Positions 61,602 to 64,000 of a stretch of DNA of 64,000 nt are shown one piece after another (position 1 is the first letter of the stretch; each line of letters starts with the position of its first letter). The translations under genes were made by a program, and so were the position numbers. The notes under the pieces were generated by a model, which was not told where the DNA came from, ran no database searches, and was given only the letters and a program-made list of their open reading frames with translations. Location: NCBI GenBank assembly GCA_963691885.1, contig OY829843.1, positions 1,364,001 to 1,428,000 on the forward strand, in the 5' to 3' direction. This stretch comes from G963691885 sp963691885. Its GTDB lineage: Bacteria; Pseudomonadota; Alphaproteobacteria; UBA8366; Aestuariispiraceae.

Positions 61602-64000
61602 ATGGTGACGATTACGACAGACCGGGGCACGGTACGCGCCGTTCTCGGCCCGACAAATACCGGGAAGACACATCTGGCCATCGAGCGGATGCTTGGCCAT
61701 CCGAGCGGTATGATCGGGTTCCCCCTGCGCCTCCTCGCCCGCGAAAACTACGACCGCATTGTGAAACTGAAGGGGGCAACAACTGTTGCCCTTATTACCG
61801 GCGAAGAAAAGATCATCCCGCCGAACCCGCGCTGGTGGGTTTGCACGGTTGAATCCATGCCGCTGGACCGCGCCGTCGACTTTCTGGCCATCGACGAAAT
61901 ACAGCTATGTGGCGATCCGGATCGCGGCCATATCTTCACCGATCGGCTGCTGAGCGCACGTGGCCTGTCGGAAACGATGTTTCTGGGATCAGACGTAATC
62001 GCCGAGCTGATCCGTCAATTGGTTCCGGACGTGATTATTGAAAACCGTCCGCGATTTTCGACCCTTCGTCATGCCGGCTCTGCAAAGGTTACCCGCCTGC
62101 CAAAACGATCAGCCATCGTCGCCTTTTCCGTCAGCGAGGTATATGAAATCGCCGAACTGGTACGGTCTCAGCGGGGCGGTACGGCAGTCGTACTGGGCGC
62201 GCTTAGTCCCCGCACCAGAAACGCACAGGTCGCCATGTATCAGGCAGGCGAGGTGGACTATCTCGTCGCAACAGACGCTATCGGGATGGGCCTGAACATG
62301 GATGTCGACCATGTCGCTTTTGCCCGCCTTTCAAAATTTGACGGTCATCGCCTGCGTCCGCTCGACGCGCCAGAGATAGGACAGATCGCGGGACGCGCCG
62401 GGCGCCATGTCAATGACGGCACATTTGGGGTTACCAATAATCAGCGCCTGATCTCTGACGAAATCGTCTCGGCGGTTGAGACCCATCATTATCAACCCAT
62501 GACCAAGCTCTACTGGCGCAATCGCAAGCTCGATTTCCGCTCTCCTAAAGCCCTGCTGGGATCTCTGCACCGCAATCCGGAACAGGAACAGTTGATCCGG
62601 ATGCGTGACGGTGAGGACCATCGGGCGCTGGCCGCCCTCTCACGCGATGAGCGGGTGTTGGAACGCGCAACCACAAGAGACCGCGTCATGCTGTTATGGG
62701 ATATCTGTCAGGTGCCCGACTTCCGCCAGATGTCACCAGACCATCACGCGGAATTGCTGGGTCAGCTTTTTGTCAAACTGATCGATGGAGACGGCCGCCT
62801 GCCCGAAGACTGGATGGCAGGACAGCTGAAGCGTCTGGACCGGGTCGATGGTGAAATCGACACGATCACAAACCGGATCGCCCATATTCGCACCCTTTCC
62901 TATCTCTCCCACTGCAATCAATGGCTTCCCAACGCGACCGGATGGCAGGAAAAGACGCGCCAGATTGAAGAGCGTTTGTCAGATGCCCTGCATGAACGAC
63001 TGATCCATCGGTTTGTCGACAAGCGCACATCGATCCTGACCAGGCGGGGTGAGGCCGGGGCCAGCTCATTGCTGGCCGGGATACGTAAGAACGGCGAGGT
63101 TGTTGTTGAAGGTCATGTGATCGGGCGCATCAACGGATTTCAGTTTGTACCCAAAGACGCCGCCAATGCGCGGGAATCCCAAGCCCTGATCGCCACGGCC
63201 GAACGCGTGTTGAGGGACCATGCGGAACGCACCGTCTCGGAATTTGAAGGTGCACAGGATGCCACCATCGCCCTTGGGCCGGATCGCACGATCCAATGGG
63301 ACGGGCGGAACGTCGCCCGCCTGACCAGAGGGACCGAACCCCTTAAACCCGTTATACAACCTCTCTTTGGGTTCGTAAGTGACACCGCCCAACGCAAACG
63401 GATCGAAACCCGCTTGAAAGGTTGGATGGAAGATCATGTGAAACGGCGCTTTGGACCCTTACTGGACTTGCAGCGGGCAGAACTGACCGGTGCCGCAAAG
63501 GGGTTGGCCTTTCATCTGTTTGAGGGGTTGGGGACATGTCATCAGGCCGATGCGCGGCAACAAATCACGACGATAGAGGCCGATGACCGCAAGACGCTCG
63601 CCAGGTTCGGGGTCCGTTTTGGCTATGACGTGATCTATATCAACCGGCTTCTAAAACCCGGTCCGGTGCGCAGCCGCGCAACTTTTATGGCGGTCTGGAA
63701 CGGTCACCCGATGCTGGACGTAAAATTCAACCCGATCCTGAATTTGGACGGCTTGCAAGATCTGGCCCCCGCGGGATCGCCCTATTGGACCGCCATTGGA
63801 TATGGCCGAACGGGACCGGTGGCGATCCGCGTTGACCGTCTTGAATCCATCCGGGCGGAAATTCGCAAACGCGGCAAGAAAGGGCCCTTCACGGTAGATG
63901 GCGCCCTTGCAGAAATGCTTGGCACACCGACGCCAGAAGTGCGCTCAAAGATCCTGCACGCTCTTGGTTGCGTTTCTGCAAAACCGGCGGCGGGCAAGGA
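61602..64000 (+). CDS. Suv3-like DEAD/DEAH-box helicase (3' truncated by window)
   Basis: 799 codons are visible from ATG 61602; the frame stays open to the window end. Motif I is VLGPTNTGKTHLA (14-26), motif II is AIDEIQ (96-101), then GSDVIAEL, GALSPRTRNAQV, DYLVATDAIGMGLNMDVDHVAFARLSKFDG and EIGQIAGRAGRH (motif VI). This matches Suv3-type RNA helicases, mitochondrial relatives of which work in RNA decay. The long C-terminal region has no known domain assigned by eye. It follows cobW by 94 bp, with its own likely promoter. Confidence 0.9.
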   Translation, partial: MVTITTDRGTVRAVLGPTNTGKTHLAIERMLGHPSGMIGFPLRLLARENYDRIVKLKGATTVALITGEEKIIPPNPRWWVCTVESMPLDRAVDFLAIDEIQLCGDPDRGHIFTDRLLSARGLSETMFLGSDVIAELIRQLVPDVIIENRPRFSTLRHAGSAKVTRLPKRSAIVAFSVSEVYEIAELVRSQRGGTAVVLGALSPRTRNAQVAMYQAGEVDYLVATDAIGMGLNMDVDHVAFARLSKFDGHRLRPLDAPEIGQIAGRAGRHVNDGTFGVTNNQRLISDEIVSAVETHHYQPMTKLYWRNRKLDFRSPKALLGSLHRNPEQEQLIRMRDGEDHRALAALSRDERVLERATTRDRVMLLWDICQVPDFRQMSPDHHAELLGQLFVKLIDGDGRLPEDWMAGQLKRLDRVDGEIDTITNRIAHIRTLSYLSHCNQWLPNATGWQEKTRQIEERLSDALHERLIHRFVDKRTSILTRRGEAGASSLLAGIRKNGEVVVEGHVIGRINGFQFVPKDAANARESQALIATAERVLRDHAERTVSEFEGAQDATIALGPDRTIQWDGRNVARLTRGTEPLKPVIQPLFGFVSDTAQRKRIETRLKGWMEDHVKRRFGPLLDLQRAELTGAAKGLAFHLFEGLGTCHQADARQQITTIEADDRKTLARFGVRFGYDVIYINRLLKPGPVRSRATFMAVWNGHPMLDVKFNPILNLDGLQDLAPAGSPYWTAIGYGRTGPVAIRVDRLESIRAEIRKRGKKGPFTVDGALAEMLGTPTPEVRSKILHALGCVSAKPAAGK

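Overview
The window is chromosomal DNA of an alphaproteobacterium, probably of the Rhodospirillales/Kiloniellales/Sneathiellales type. The evidence is the gene content: an Irr-type Fur regulator, a RegB/RegA redox two-component pair, the gene order dnaA-dnaN-recF-gyrB near rpsT, and alphaproteobacterial-style CobP, CobC and CobW. Genus cannot be decided from sequence alone. No rRNA, tRNA or CRISPR array was found.

Layout. 1-4.7 kb: 3' end of gltB (glutamate synthase large subunit), a tiny DUF2256 zinc-finger gene that appears to start at ATT, and yghU, closed by a strong terminator. 4.7-12 kb: an accessory stretch with a double SnoaL-like protein, a PAS_5 protein, a divergent TetR/membrane-protein pair with palindromic sites between them, a Spy/CpxP-like periplasmic protein, a CHASE2-SpoIIE phosphatase gene broken by an in-frame TGA, and an IS630-family element that splits a small unknown gene exactly at a TA. 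12-20.6 kb: the replication block gyrB, recF, dnaN, a beta-hydroxylase, dnaA and rpsT, with a 754-bp noncoding stretch upstream of dnaA. 20.9-29 kb: housekeeping genes (enoyl-CoA hydratase, mutM, ubiE, ubiB, coaBC, dut, a TyrA-like dehydrogenase, moeB/thiF). 29-38.5 kb: a MATE exporter, a D-2-hydroxyacid dehydrogenase coupled to a zinc-ribbon microprotein, an SH3 protein, an iron/peroxide-type module (rubrerythrin, CCG-domain Fe-S protein, DUF3501, Irr), PBP1A and an ankyrin protein. 38.5-61.5 kb: a large cobalamin region. 61.6 kb to the end: an Suv3-like helicase, cut by the window edge.

The cobalamin region carries cobK, cbiD, cobA, cbiA, cobM, a cbiG-cobJ fusion, cobI, cobL, cobH, cbiX, cobT, cobS, cobC, cobP and cobW. 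CbiD, CbiG and CbiX point to the early-cobalt (oxygen-independent type) route. No cobG, cobF or cobN is seen here. Several genes overlap by 1-8 nt, so translation is probably coupled. Embedded in the region are regB/regA, a kinase gene broken by a TGA, and three genes of unknown role (a DUF429-like protein, a membrane-anchored 174-aa protein and a 53-aa membrane peptide). No cobalamin riboswitch could be recognised.

The points most worth a second look are the two genes split by single in-frame TGA codons, the precisely reversible IS630 insertion, the ATT-start DUF2256 gene in frame behind gltB, the unknown genes inside the cobalamin operons next to RegBA, and the palindromic sites upstream of rubrerythrin and between the TetR pair.
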